DNA from: Rhodosporidiobolus odoratus
Taxonomy: Eukaryota > Basidiomycota > Microbotryomycetes > Sporidiobolales > Sporidiobolaceae
Direction of reading: 5' to 3'
DNA length: 64,000 nucleotides
Assembly: GCA_034387635.1 (NCBI GenBank)
Contig: JAOANU010000007.1
Location: 496,001-560,000 of the forward strand
In this document: positions 25,928-35,712 of the stretch, one piece after another
Layout: every line of letters begins with the position of its first letter
Position numbering within the stretch: position 1 is the stretch's first letter
Translations under genes and position numbers: made by a program
Notes under the pieces: model-generated
The model's input: the letters and a program-made list of their open reading frames with translations, nothing else
What the model was told of the DNA's origin: nothing
Database searches by the model: none

Positions 25928-26200
25928 GGTAGTCGCAGCGGTGAGAAAAGCCAAGTCAATCTAATCAGCCTATCTTACTTTGTATTCCACATTAGCTTTA
26001 GTTTCCATTTTGGCTTGGCGAGAGCTCTCTCGGCCGCTGACGAGCTCGACAAACGTAGACCGACAGGAGGTCTACGGGATCGACAGCAAGCAACGTTTGT
26101 AACCTGAAATATGAAAGCTGAGAAGGTCCATCCACTCTTTCTTCCGCCGGCCTTGCAAAGGCCCGACTCGCGACCTATTCCATCCCGGACCCACGTAAGC

Positions 26201-28091
26201 TCACCGTCCATCTGTGTGCCAGGCATACGCTGATCCCGGAAGATCGGCTCTGGCCGGTCCAAAAGTGTTGGCGAAAGAAGAGGCTTGAGGCAAATGCTCG
26301 TGCTTGTCTTGGTACGGCTGCGGCTGCTGCGGTGGTAGGCGAGAGCGCGGGGCAATGGGACGAACATGGTTCGGCTCAAGCTGCTGAGGGCCTGGTGGTG
26401 CAAGGGGAGGAACACGCTGATAGGCAGGAAAAGGGAATCGGGGACGGCACAGGCAGGTAGGCGGGTGATCAAGGGGCTCTGAAGGATGAGTAAGAGCTGC
26501 ACGCATGGCTTTTGGGCGAGAAGGCGGGCGAGGCACCTCCTGTGGAGAATGCGACTCCGCTCTTTCCTCGACATCCTTTTCCTCCTTCTCCTGCTCTTTT
26601 GCCCTTGCGACCTCTCGGCTGTTCTTCCGAGCGAGCAGCGCCGCTTGAAGACTTTCTTCCCTCTCTTGATCCGACTGTTGCTCCGCTGCCGCGGTCTGAC
26701 GGGAAGAGGAAGACACGGAAGGACTCATAGTCAATGGCGGACTTGAGGAAAACGAAGGGGCATTAGGTCCGTCGTTCGCCTTGACCCAGTCCAGACTTAT
26801 GTTGCTCCACCTCCACGGCTCGGGCCGGTCGCGCATTGCGAACCGCATTCTCGGCAAGTTGGACGCGAACCGCTTGCTCCGAAAAAATGCCTGCATACGG
26901 AATTACTGAGGAAAAAGAGACGGGAAGAGAAGAAAGGCCGAAGCAGTATGGGGCTGTCCGGTTTGTGTTCCAGAGCATGGGTTGTCAGAATTGTTAATGA
27001 CGATCCCGGCCGTTGAAAAGGGAGGCAGGTAGTCGCGGAGGGTCTCGGCATCAACATTCTTGGGAAGGTCTTGGAGTAGGAGGGACGCAAGCGGAGTGAT
27101 CAGTCGTGGGGGTATGTAGTCTTCAGTCGTGCGTGCGGTCGTCAGCAAAGAGATGGAAGGACTCGAAGGCGGCAAGGACAAGCTTTGCATGCGGTCCAAA
27201 GAAGCAGTTCCGCCGGAAGAACGGAACGCAGCGTATTGGACTGAAGGTGCACCCGGTTCCTCTGCAAAGAGAGAGAAAAGGCATCAGCCCCGTCCCGCCA
27301 GTCTTGTGTTGTCCAGGAGGGCGGTAAGTCGTGTTGCGTGTGAGACGGACGGCGCATGGCTCTGGGAGGTGCGAGGGAGCGAGACTGGCCCATACCATGG
27401 CCTCGGGTACATCAGAAAGGAGGGAACCGATAAAAAGGGTAGTCCAGCCTCGCGTAAGCTCCGCGGGGATAAAGTCGGCTGCAGCATACTGCGGCCCTTG
27501 ACCAGTCGTTCCGATTGATGGCAACTTGGCGGGTGTCACTGCGGCAGGATCCCGTTGGCGACGAGCTCGGACAATGTGTCTCGCCCAGTCGACGAAAGAC
27601 GGGTGGAAGTCACGATGAAAGGGGAGTAGCTGTGCACAAGTGCGACAGTGTAGCAAACAGCATGAGAGCCCAGGTCGATAGGGACAGAATCGACAAGCAG
27701 AGAGTAGGAGGTAAGGACGGGAATCGGGGGAAAATAGAACGAACCGCCAACTGCACCGAGTCCAGCCTGGTCAATTTCTCGGGGATCTTCCATTCCATCG
27801 ACATCGTCGAAAGGTAGTCGTTCGCCTTCGGCCCCCCGTCTGTACTCCTCCTGCGAGACTCTCGTACATCCGGAGGCAACGCTCGCGCCTACTGCGCCAC
27901 TCTTGCACCATGAAAGACCAGTGTGAGTGAACCTTCCACGCTGCATGTGGTGCTATCCATGCCATTGCGAGTTGCGCTGTAGTGAGGGACTCGAGCGAGG
28001 AGGAAGTGGGGATGTCAACGTCGAGCGGGGTGAGTTGGAACCAGTCAAACGCGGAGCTGCTTGAGGGTACACAGTCTGGAGTGCTAGGCAT
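26201..28091 (-). CDS. Protein with two degenerate RRMs
   Basis: Start ATG at 28091 and stop at 26201 are clear; internal splicing is only partly resolved. A workable model is 28091-27933, 27850 to about 27752, 27629-27351, 27259 to about 27025, then about 26885-26201. A first RRM-like unit has TTLFIGSL and, after an intron, VQYAAFRSSGGTASLDRMQS. A second has LASLLLQDLPKNVDAETLRDYL followed by AFFRSKRFASNLPRMRFA. The C-terminal part is charged (AREKEQEKEE-like) and then Pro/Arg-rich. One junction (27259) fits only if the acceptor is the second AG of gcagag. Probably an RNA-binding protein; no orthologue recognised. Exon borders should be treated as approximate. Confidence 0.6.
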
Positions 28092-28838
28092 TGCAAGCGG
28101 AAGTGAGGTCCGAGAGTGAAAAAAAGACGCAAAGGAAAAGAGGAACTGAGAAGAAAAGGCCAGCGACCGAGCCGGCCTCGACGAGGTAATTGCTGGGGCT
28201 CACGTGGGCTATCAGCCTGCCGACGAGTCTCGGCATTTGTGCTACAGCGTAAGCTACACGTCGTCAGCGGAACTTTTCTGGTCTCCGTTCTTTCCTCTTT
28301 TTCCGTCCGTGTGTTGGACGCTGCTAAATTCGTGATCACGGAAGACCGAAAGGGAGGCAAGCGTCCCGGCTCTGTTCCTTAGTTGATGTGGTTCCGATTA
28401 CACTCGGGCTGCATGAAAGGGAGGGAGGGATCTCAGATCTCTCTCGTCAAATTCTCAGCGTAACGTCTGGAGGGCACCGAGTATTGTTGATAGATATCAC
28501 GGTGATATAGCTACGCAGATAGGCTAGCTAAAGCCCTGAGCAGACTGACTCTCAGGGTTGCTTCCCGGGCGAGATGGAAGAAGCCACAACCTGCTGCGGC
28601 TCGCGCGCGCAGGAAGGGCGCTCGATCGCTCCTCACCTCCCTAGGAGGGCAGGACGAGAGCTCAGCGCGAGTCTACTGGAAAACCGGCCGCTGAAAGGCA
28701 AGGTGGGCGTCCATCAAGGACGGAGGAGGCGAGAGCCGGTCAAGGCGATGATGCGCACAGCGCTTCCAAGCGTAGCTGCAGGAGGAAGTCAGCCTTCTTG
28801 CTCAAAAGCTGAGGATAGAGTAGCAGTAGCGTACTGGC
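28092..28838. other. Intergenic region upstream of the two-RRM gene
   Basis: About 750 bases between two minus-strand genes. A plus-strand open frame at 28574-28924 overlaps the end of the secreted-protein gene and has no recognisable domain. Presumed promoter and 3' flank; nothing else supported. Confidence 0.5.
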
Positions 28839-29501
28839 TCAGAAGGCGGGATCCAGCGACTTGCCGAAAGAAGTCTGGCGAGTCTTTGAGGCGACGGTCG
28901 GTACGGGCGCGACAACCCATTTGATCTTTGGGGGAGGAGAAGCCGAGGATGGTTTAGATGACGAAGACGATGACGAGGAATGGCGAGTGGACATCGTCCA
29001 GGCCGAAGCAGGAGTGGTGAAGGAGGAAGAGGTTGCGGTGGAGATGAAGGTCGTAGGAGCGGCCGGAGTGGTCGTGCGAGATGAAGCGGCGGGGGCTTGG
29101 CCGGGTACTACCCAGTCCCTTTTCTGCACCTTCCTCTCCATTCTTGAGAAGCCCGGCTGTTGGACCGGCAGCGCTCTTGCCTTTTCTTCGTCCGGATCAA
29201 TCCGCCTTGCTGCCATTACCGCTGCCAAGCTCGCCTCGACCCCCGACTCAGCAAAGATAGAGTCGCCGTGGTCGAGAAAGGTGGTGAGGGCGGATGGGGA
29301 CGCGCCCTCGTCATGAGCGTCGGCGGCAAAATGGAGCTGAGGAAGCAAGGTGGGGCGGGAGAAGGGTTGTTGAGCCTTGAGGCCTCGGGAACGCTGGGGT
29401 AGAAGGGTTGACTCCCGCGGAGGAATAGGGAGGGCGGCCACGTGGAAAGGGCTGGCGGTCAACGCGAGGAAGCAGGCGAGGTAGATGACTTTCGAGAGCA
29501 T
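28839..29501 (-). CDS. Secreted Ser/Thr-rich protein with Kex2-type site
   Basis: Single exon, 220 aa. MLSKVIYLACFLALTASPFHVAA is a good signal peptide with likely cleavage after VAA or ALP. The middle has a dibasic KVQKR followed by DW, a good site for Kex2-type processing, so the product may be cut into two peptides of roughly 110 and 85 residues after the signal. The part after KR is rich in Ser, Thr, Ala and Pro (SSRTTTPAAPTTF, SSSSSSSSKPSS) and would be heavily O-mannosylated. No cysteines are seen in the mature part and no GPI signal at the C-terminus. I recognise no family; it could be a lineage-specific wall or effector-like protein. It is divergent from the intact monooxygenase gene. 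Confidence 0.7.
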   Translation of the reverse strand: MLSKVIYLACFLALTASPFHVAALPIPPRESTLLPQRSRGLKAQQPFSRPTLLPQLHFAADAHDEGASPSALTTFLDHGDSIFAESGVEASLAAVMAARRIDPDEEKARALPVQQPGFSRMERKVQKRDWVVPGQAPAASSRTTTPAAPTTFISTATSSSFTTPASAWTMSTRHSSSSSSSSKPSSASPPPKIKWVVAPVPTVASKTRQTSFGKSLDPAF

Positions 29502-30548
29502 GGCAGAGGATGCGATTTGGTGTGTGCGGGCGAGTAGTCGAGTTCGAGATGGGACAAGGAAATGAAGAGCCCGCCAGTCCGCTTATGAGCAGTTGCTCTA
29601 CGTGTCTAGCCATCTCTTGCGGCTGGTACAGCAGTTCGACGTGGGCGAGAATTGTGTTCAGCCATCTCTACAAGGGGAGACAGAGGGCGCGTGAGATGGC
29701 GTCGACGGCGTCCGCTGTTTCGCGTCTAGACTTAGCACGCTGTTAAGTAATGTTCGAGAGTGTCAAGCGTCGTTGAAGCGACTACGAGAGCGGGAGCAGG
29801 TGCGGGACGAGGACGAGACAACGGAACATTGGCGACAATTACTACCGCTCGACTCGCTGTAGGCTTGTGTGCTGAAGACAAACGATGCGCGTATTAGCGT
29901 GCTGCTCCGGGCCAGCGGTCCAGCGTGTTGCGCGCTTCGCCTGAAGGTGTTCTCTTTCTCATCTACTTTTCCTTCTTCTGGGCACGGTTCTGCTTCCGGA
30001 GGTGTGAGTCTACATCTACCCGCTCAGTGTACCTCTCGCAAGCCGTTCGTGCCTTCAGCTCGACACCGGATTGGCCTTTCGCTGCTTTCTGTTCTCTTGA
30101 GCTTATTACAGCTCTTCCTCCGCTTCACCGTCCCTTTTCTCGCTCATTACGCCTCTCTGTGTACATTGAGGTCGACGCCATGCGCGTGAAGCTTGCATGC
30201 GGCTTCGATTCTACCAACATGCCCATCCACGGCTCGCCACGGCGAGTCCCGGTTACGCTCGGCAGATGAGACATGGGCAACGCTGTTTCTCCGCATGTTG
30301 GACGGCTCCATGCCGTCCGCCCTGGTACCGGTAGCTCCTGTCCAGCAACGCCCTTCCTTTCGACTTCTCTCCTTCGCCCCACCTACTACCACAATCTTCC
30401 TGCTGTCTTACGTGTCTTACTCTTGTTAAGTCTTGCACCTAGCAGCGACCTTATTCAGATCGCAAACACCCTCTGCAACCACCGCGTACGCTATCACGTC
30501 GCATATCTCCGGCACCTCCGCACGTCTTCCCTCTCCAACGCACTCGCT
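29502..30548. promoter_or_regulatory. Divergent promoter region, secreted protein / monooxygenase
   Basis: About 1050 bases, one of the longest gene-free stretches. The last 150 bases before 30549 are pyrimidine-rich, consistent with a transcribed leader. No coding exons or RNA genes could be supported on either strand. Confidence 0.5.
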
Positions 30549-33207
30549 ATGAGCAAGAAGATCATCGTCGAGGCCAAGACCCTGGTCACGCAGGATGGCT
30601 ACAAGCAGCACAGCGCCGCCGACACGAAGGAGCACTACACGGCGTCAGTGTCGTCTCTTATCTCTTTTTCCCGGGACTGCGGAAGCTGATACACTCATGT
30701 TATCCAGAATTGTCATGGGGGCGGGTTTGTCGGGTATGGCCGCCGCCATCCAGCTGAAGCGAAAGTTTGGGTTGGGATTGGAGGATGTCCTCGTCTAGTA
30801 CGCCCTTTTTTCTCCTCCCTTCAATGTCGTCTGCAGCTTACCTGTTTCGTGGCTGTACCGTAGCGAGCGGAGTGACGATGTCGGTGGAACGTGGTCTGTC
30901 AGTGAGTCGTGGCCGCTCTTCCTCCTGAACTGCCTACAAGCCTAACGCAACCTTCGCCTTCAGACCGTTACCCGGGTGCCGCTTGCGACGTCCCTTTCTC
31001 TTTCTACTCGTTCTCCGTATGCTCAGCTCAATGGATCTGCCTCGAAAGCTGCTGACCCTGTTCTCCCGCAGTTTGCGCCCGCCTACGACATTGAGAGTCA
31101 GTGGGCTACTCAGGAGAGTATCCTCAAATGTAAGACAGAATGCCCTGCCCCCCTACGCACCGTGATGACCGAGCATCTATCTCGCCGATCGCAGACCTCC
31201 ACGACACGCAGGAAAAATTCAGCCTGAACAACATTTGCTTCCGCAACGCCGTCGAAACCGCCACATTCTCCCGCGAGACCGGTCTCTGGACTCTGGTCGT
31301 TCGCGATGTGGAAACCGACACTGTTCGCACTCGTACTTGCAATATCCTCCTATCCTGCCTCGGGGGTCTCACGGTGCCCAACGATGCGCCTTTCGACACC
31401 AAGCCTTTCGACGGACCCGTCTTCCATTCTTCTGACTGGCCCCGAGACCTCAAGCTTGAGGACAAGAATGTCGTGCTTGTCGGAAATGGTGCGAGACTTC
31501 CCCCTGCTCCCGTTTCTAATCCTGTCGGGTCATCTTCGCCCATCCGACCGACTTTTCTCATCTGACCCGTACTTTGGCCTTATTGCGCGCAGGCTGCACT
31601 GCCGTACAAATTCTCCCCAACATCACGGAAGCCAAGTCCGTCACCCAAGTCTCCCGTTCCCGTCAAGCAATCATGCGCCGCGTTCACGTTCCCGACAACT
31701 CGCTCATCCGGTTCCTGCTTCGATGGATTCCTGGCGTATGCTCGAGTTCTCCTCGCATGGCTTGCGCCTCAGCTGACGCTTGCTATATCGCCTTCTGCGC
31801 AGTACGGTTACTTCCTGCGGTGCTGCATGTACTGGATCATGGAATCGCATTTCCAGATCTCGCACATTGAGGATGGTGCCAAGGAGCGCACGCATGCCAA
31901 GGAGAGTATCAAGGCATAGTACGTCATTTCTTCCCGTCGCCCCGGTTTCCCTTGACGATTTGTATCTGTTGCAGCATCCAAGAGGCCGCGCCCAAGGAAT
32001 ACTGGAACAAGCTTTACCCTAATTTCGATGTCTCGGGCAAGGTGAGCTGCAGCCAGTCCTTTGTGTGCGTCTTCGGCCTGCCCACTGATGCTATTCTCTC
32101 CCGAGCACAGCGCCGCGTCTTCGACAGTGGTTACTACTCCGCGCTCGGCAAGGACAACGTTGAGCTCGTCGCGGACGACGAAGTTGTTTCCGCAAAGGGC
32201 AACGAGGTTCTCACGAAGGGCGGAAAGACTATCAAGGCCGATGTCATTGTTCTCGCCAACGGCTTCAAGGTCCGCGACTGTAAGTCGCCGGTTTGCTACT
32301 TTTCTTCGCAAACATCAAGCTAATGCTTTCTTCGACGCGCAGATTTTGCCCCGCTGAAGATCTACAACGACAAGGGTGAGGATCTCAAGGACCTCCTGAT
32401 GTCGAACGGTGTCAGGGTGTACCAGGCGACCGTGATCAATGAGTACCCCAATGTATGTTTACCGCAAGCCTTACTGCGTTGATTATCGAATCTGACCTTT
32501 CTCGATCTTCACAGTTCTTCTGGATCATGGGACCAAAGTGAGCCTCCAGCCTCCGACTCTCTTCAGCTTCAGACGACACTCGAGTCCGTATAACAGCGCT
32601 AACGCTGCTCTTGTCGTGTCCAGCGCCGCTACCGGTCACTCCTCCGTGCTCTTTACCAGCGAAGCGCAGCTCAGGTACGCTCACCCACCGTGACGACGCC
32701 ATCGGAGCCTGCTCATGCATAGTTTCCATGCCTCGCAGCCTCACTTTCCACATGATCGCCCCTGTACTCGCCGAACTACGCAAAGTCAAGCTTGTCAAGC
32801 CCGCACCTTACGTTGAGGTCACTCAGGACGCTCAGGAACGTTACTGGCAGGGCATGAGGGCCGAGATGAAGAAGCGTATTTGGGAGGAGAACGGTATGCT
32901 CTTTGCTCTTTCCTAAGCTGCGCTTTCTTTCTCGTTCGGCGAGCACCGAGTTGACCTTTATCCCTCTCTTGCACAGGTGGTGTCTCTTGGTATGTCGACA
33001 AGCAGACCGGCTATTGCACGGTAAGCTTGCCTTTCTCGAATCTCCATCCCCCTGGGCAAATACTAAACCCGGCACCTCGCGCAGGCCCTCTACCCGTGGT
33101 CTCAGACCCACTTCTGGCGCAAGTGCACCTACCCGACCTACAGCGACTTTGCCTGGACCAACTCGAAGAAGCCGGCGGGATGGAAGGCTTGGTTCGGCTG
33201 GGTTTGA
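30549..33207 (+). CDS. Baeyer-Villiger (class B flavin) monooxygenase
   Basis: Sixteen exons: 30549-30643, 30708-30797, 30864-30901, 30964-31016, 31072-31129, 31195-31488, 31593-31735, 31803-31918, 31975-32041, 32111-32279, 32343-32452, 32515-32537, 32624-32674, 32739-32893, 32977-33020, 33085-33207 (1629 bases, 542 aa). The FAD-binding motif GAGLSG is at about 36-41, the type I Baeyer-Villiger fingerprint FDGPVFHSSDWP at about 183-194, and the NADPH-binding VGNGCTA near 207-213. Such enzymes insert oxygen next to a carbonyl to make esters or lactones, with FAD and NADPH. The substrate is unknown. The C-terminus ends in a Trp-rich KAWFGWV. Up to 23-base exons occur (32515-32537). A broken copy lies 6.5 kb upstream. 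Confidence 0.93.
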
Positions 33208-33540
33208 GGCGCGTCCCAGGTTTGCGTAAAAAGGCTTCCGTTTCCCTGCTTCCTCTCTCTCCTGTGTCTTTCCTATCGTTCTGGATTTCCATCGGTTTCG
33301 CCGCGTTTGTAGGATTCTTGTCTCAGTTTTGGGGACTCTTCCGTAGTTTTCGGTATTTGGTACGCAGCGCCGTCTTCTCTCTCTCTCCTTGGCAGGGAAT
33401 GGCCGAGCTGCGGTGAGACGAGAGTTCGAGGCTTGAGTCCAGATGAAAGACTGCGACACCGAAACTACAGATAGAAAATCAAGAACGAGAGAAAACCGGA
33501 AAACAGGATGAAAAGCCCGAGAGTGGTCTGATGCGGTCGC
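33208..33540. other. Convergent 3' region, monooxygenase / CFEM gene
   Basis: About 330 bases between facing 3' ends, with pyrimidine-rich plus-strand sequence. No coding sequence supported. Confidence 0.5.
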
Positions 33541-34639
33541 CTAGAGGGCAAATACGGCGGCGAGAGCGGCAATACCCGCGAGGGCGCCCCCCTTCTTCAA
33601 GGTGGAGGCATCGGACTGCGATAGGGAAGAGCGTGAGTGACGGTGCAGACGAAAACAGGGTGGGTGCAAAAAAGGGATGCAAGCTGACGTCACCGCTGGC
33701 AGTAGCAGACGGAGCGGACCCGGTCGCACTGGAAGCTACCGAGGAAAGTTGGGAGCTGTGTAGCGAGAACTGAAGTTCAGGTAAGGTAGGCGGAGAAGGT
33801 AAAGAAAGGAAACGTACGAGAGGCTCGAAAGAGCAGACGAGGCGGACGAGGCCGACGCGGAGGCCCCAGAAGCCACAGAGGACAGTGCCGACGCAATAGA
33901 CGAGGTTGCACTACCGCTGGCGGAGGCGGAAGAACCCGCTGCGGCTACGAAAGACGAAAGGAAGAGGTCAGAACCGTTTGAACCCACTCTCGCGAGTACG
34001 GAAGAATCGCCGACGGCAATTGCAGCGGAAGAGAACCGTAGGCAAGGTGCAGAGCGAAGAAAATGGTGTAGAAAAAGACATGGGAAGGGGAAAAGGCTCA
34101 CTGGCGGTGGCGAGTGCCGAAGTGTCGACAGTCACGCCCGCAGCACTGCAGGTCTGGACCGCGTAGGTCCCTCCAGCCGCAAAGTCACTGGCAGAGGTCT
34201 GAATGCCGGAACGGGTCAGCCCAGACATGCGCCGGCAACTCAGCTGGTCCCGGGATTAAGCAGAAAACGAGTGGACGTACGCAAGTAGATTGAAGGCAAC
34301 TCGTGACTCCGCCAATGAACGCCTGGTCGGCGCCTGTCCCACGTCCAGGAAGTCAGCCATCGCACCGGCAGAACAGGGAGGAAGTGGTAACAAGGGAGAA
34401 CAAGTTGGGCTGCTGGACGTACAGAGACAGGCGACTTCGGTCAAGCCGCACGACGAGGAAGCGCCGACGGACTGGTAGCAGCTGAGGAAGCATGCGGGGG
34501 GAGTAGCCTACCAGACGGAAGGGGAAAGGTCAGTGGGGCCTCCCGATAGAAAGGCAAGGTGGGGAGAGGTTGGACGAACCTGAGCTGCGACAAGGGAGGC
34601 GGCGGCGCCGAGAGCGAGGACGGGAGCATAGAAGCGCAT
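33541..34639 (-). CDS. CFEM-domain GPI-anchored surface protein
   Basis: Seven exons: 34639-34580, 34507-34423, 34333-34281, 34198-34102, 33944-33818, 33755-33689, 33615-33541 (564 bases, 187 aa). MRFYAPVLALGAAASLVAAQ is a signal peptide. The CFEM domain follows with eight Cys: PACFLSC, SSSCGLTEVACLCAD, VTSCLQSTC and VQTCSAAG. A Ser/Ala-rich stalk comes next, and the C-terminus GGALAGIAALAAVFAL preceded by polar SDAS fits a GPI-anchor signal. CFEM proteins of fungi sit on the wall or membrane and many bind haem or iron. The residue that is usually the Asp haem ligand (C-x-x-x-D-x-x-C-x-C position) is Glu here. Exons follow protein modules closely: signal, domain halves, stalk, anchor. Confidence 0.88.
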
Positions 34640-35712
34640 GACGAATCAGGGAGCGGGAGTAAAGAGAGAGGTGGAGACGAGTGAGAGGGGAGGAAGGAGA
34701 GGAGGGAAAAAAAAAATGAAGTCAAAGGTGGACGTCAAAGGTCGCAGCATGTGGGGACAGGTGGGCGGCAATGAGAGAGCCCTTTACCGGAGGCCTGGGG
34801 TGTGATCGCTTGCTTGGAGGCCAGTTCCAGATGGCCACCTGACGCTTTGCAAGGCACAGCAAAGTAGCCGGAAAGCGCTTTGCTTCGCTCAACAGCCCAG
34901 CGTACCTTTGCTTGTTGGGGTGCAGGCGTGGAGCCCAGACTCCGACGCGTGTCTAGCCAAGTTGCAATTCCAAAGAAGGTGCTTTCGACGAGAAACTCGA
35001 TGTCAGATTATCCGGTTCTCCCGCTCAATGGCCTTCTCAACCTGCCCTTTTCCCCTCAGGTTCGACCTCGAGCAGCAGGCTGCGGAGCTGTGGCCGTCCG
35101 TACGACTGAAGAGAGCAAGAGCTGCCCCCACACCAGGCCACTGTATTCAATCGGGAGCTTGGGACGTGCTCCTCAGGCCGCAGGAATCTCCTCGCAGGAG
35201 TCGGCGAGAAAAACTGGGCGTGCGCGGCGGCCGCCGATTCGCGACAGGCGCCGGCCTAGCGAGGTACAACAGGCAGTGATCAGACACAGGAGTAGCACGC
35301 TGTGCGTCTGTCGAATGTCTCGTATGCACGGAAAAGCCTCAGGCTGTTGGCGAGACGTCGTCAAATGTCGACCAGCAGCTACCAGATATTCTGCTACGCC
35401 GGCGCATCTAGCAGTCCCTGCTGCAGCTGAAGCAGCCGGGACTGTTCTCAGAGACGAGTACGGACTGACCGCAGAGGAAGCGCAGAAGGAGACAACCTCA
35501 GCGAGCTCGCACAGGCCTCCTCAGCCTGCTCTTCCGCCTGCTCCTGACGGAACACACGCGTTCAGCGTCAGTCGAGAAGCGAAGGGTATCATGCCTAACG
35601 TTGGGACCCAAGACTGCTGTCACCCTCTAACCCCAACCTAGTAAGTAGGAAGATCGCCTTTTAACCTCGCGTCCGATCTAAGCCTCCCCCACCACCTTCG
35701 ACCCAACAGGGC
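34640..35712. other. Long intergenic region upstream of CFEM gene
   Basis: About 1070 bases. It must include the CFEM promoter and the 3' flank of the FPP synthase gene. An A10-like run lies at 34709-34717. A 253-codon plus-strand open frame (34880-35641) has no recognisable domain and is not called a gene. Confidence 0.5.

Noticed and set aside
28574..28924. 116-codon plus-strand frame next to the secreted-protein gene
   Set aside because: Overlaps the 3' end of that gene antisense; no family or splice support.
21423..33207. A secondary-metabolite gene cluster around the two monooxygenases
   Set aside because: Intervening genes are RMND1, an RRM protein and a secreted protein; no synthase, regulator or transporter partners are present.
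34880..35641. 253-codon open frame on the plus strand in the CFEM/FPP synthase gap
   Set aside because: No domain, biased composition like read-through of GC-rich DNA, no introns or start context typical of neighbours.
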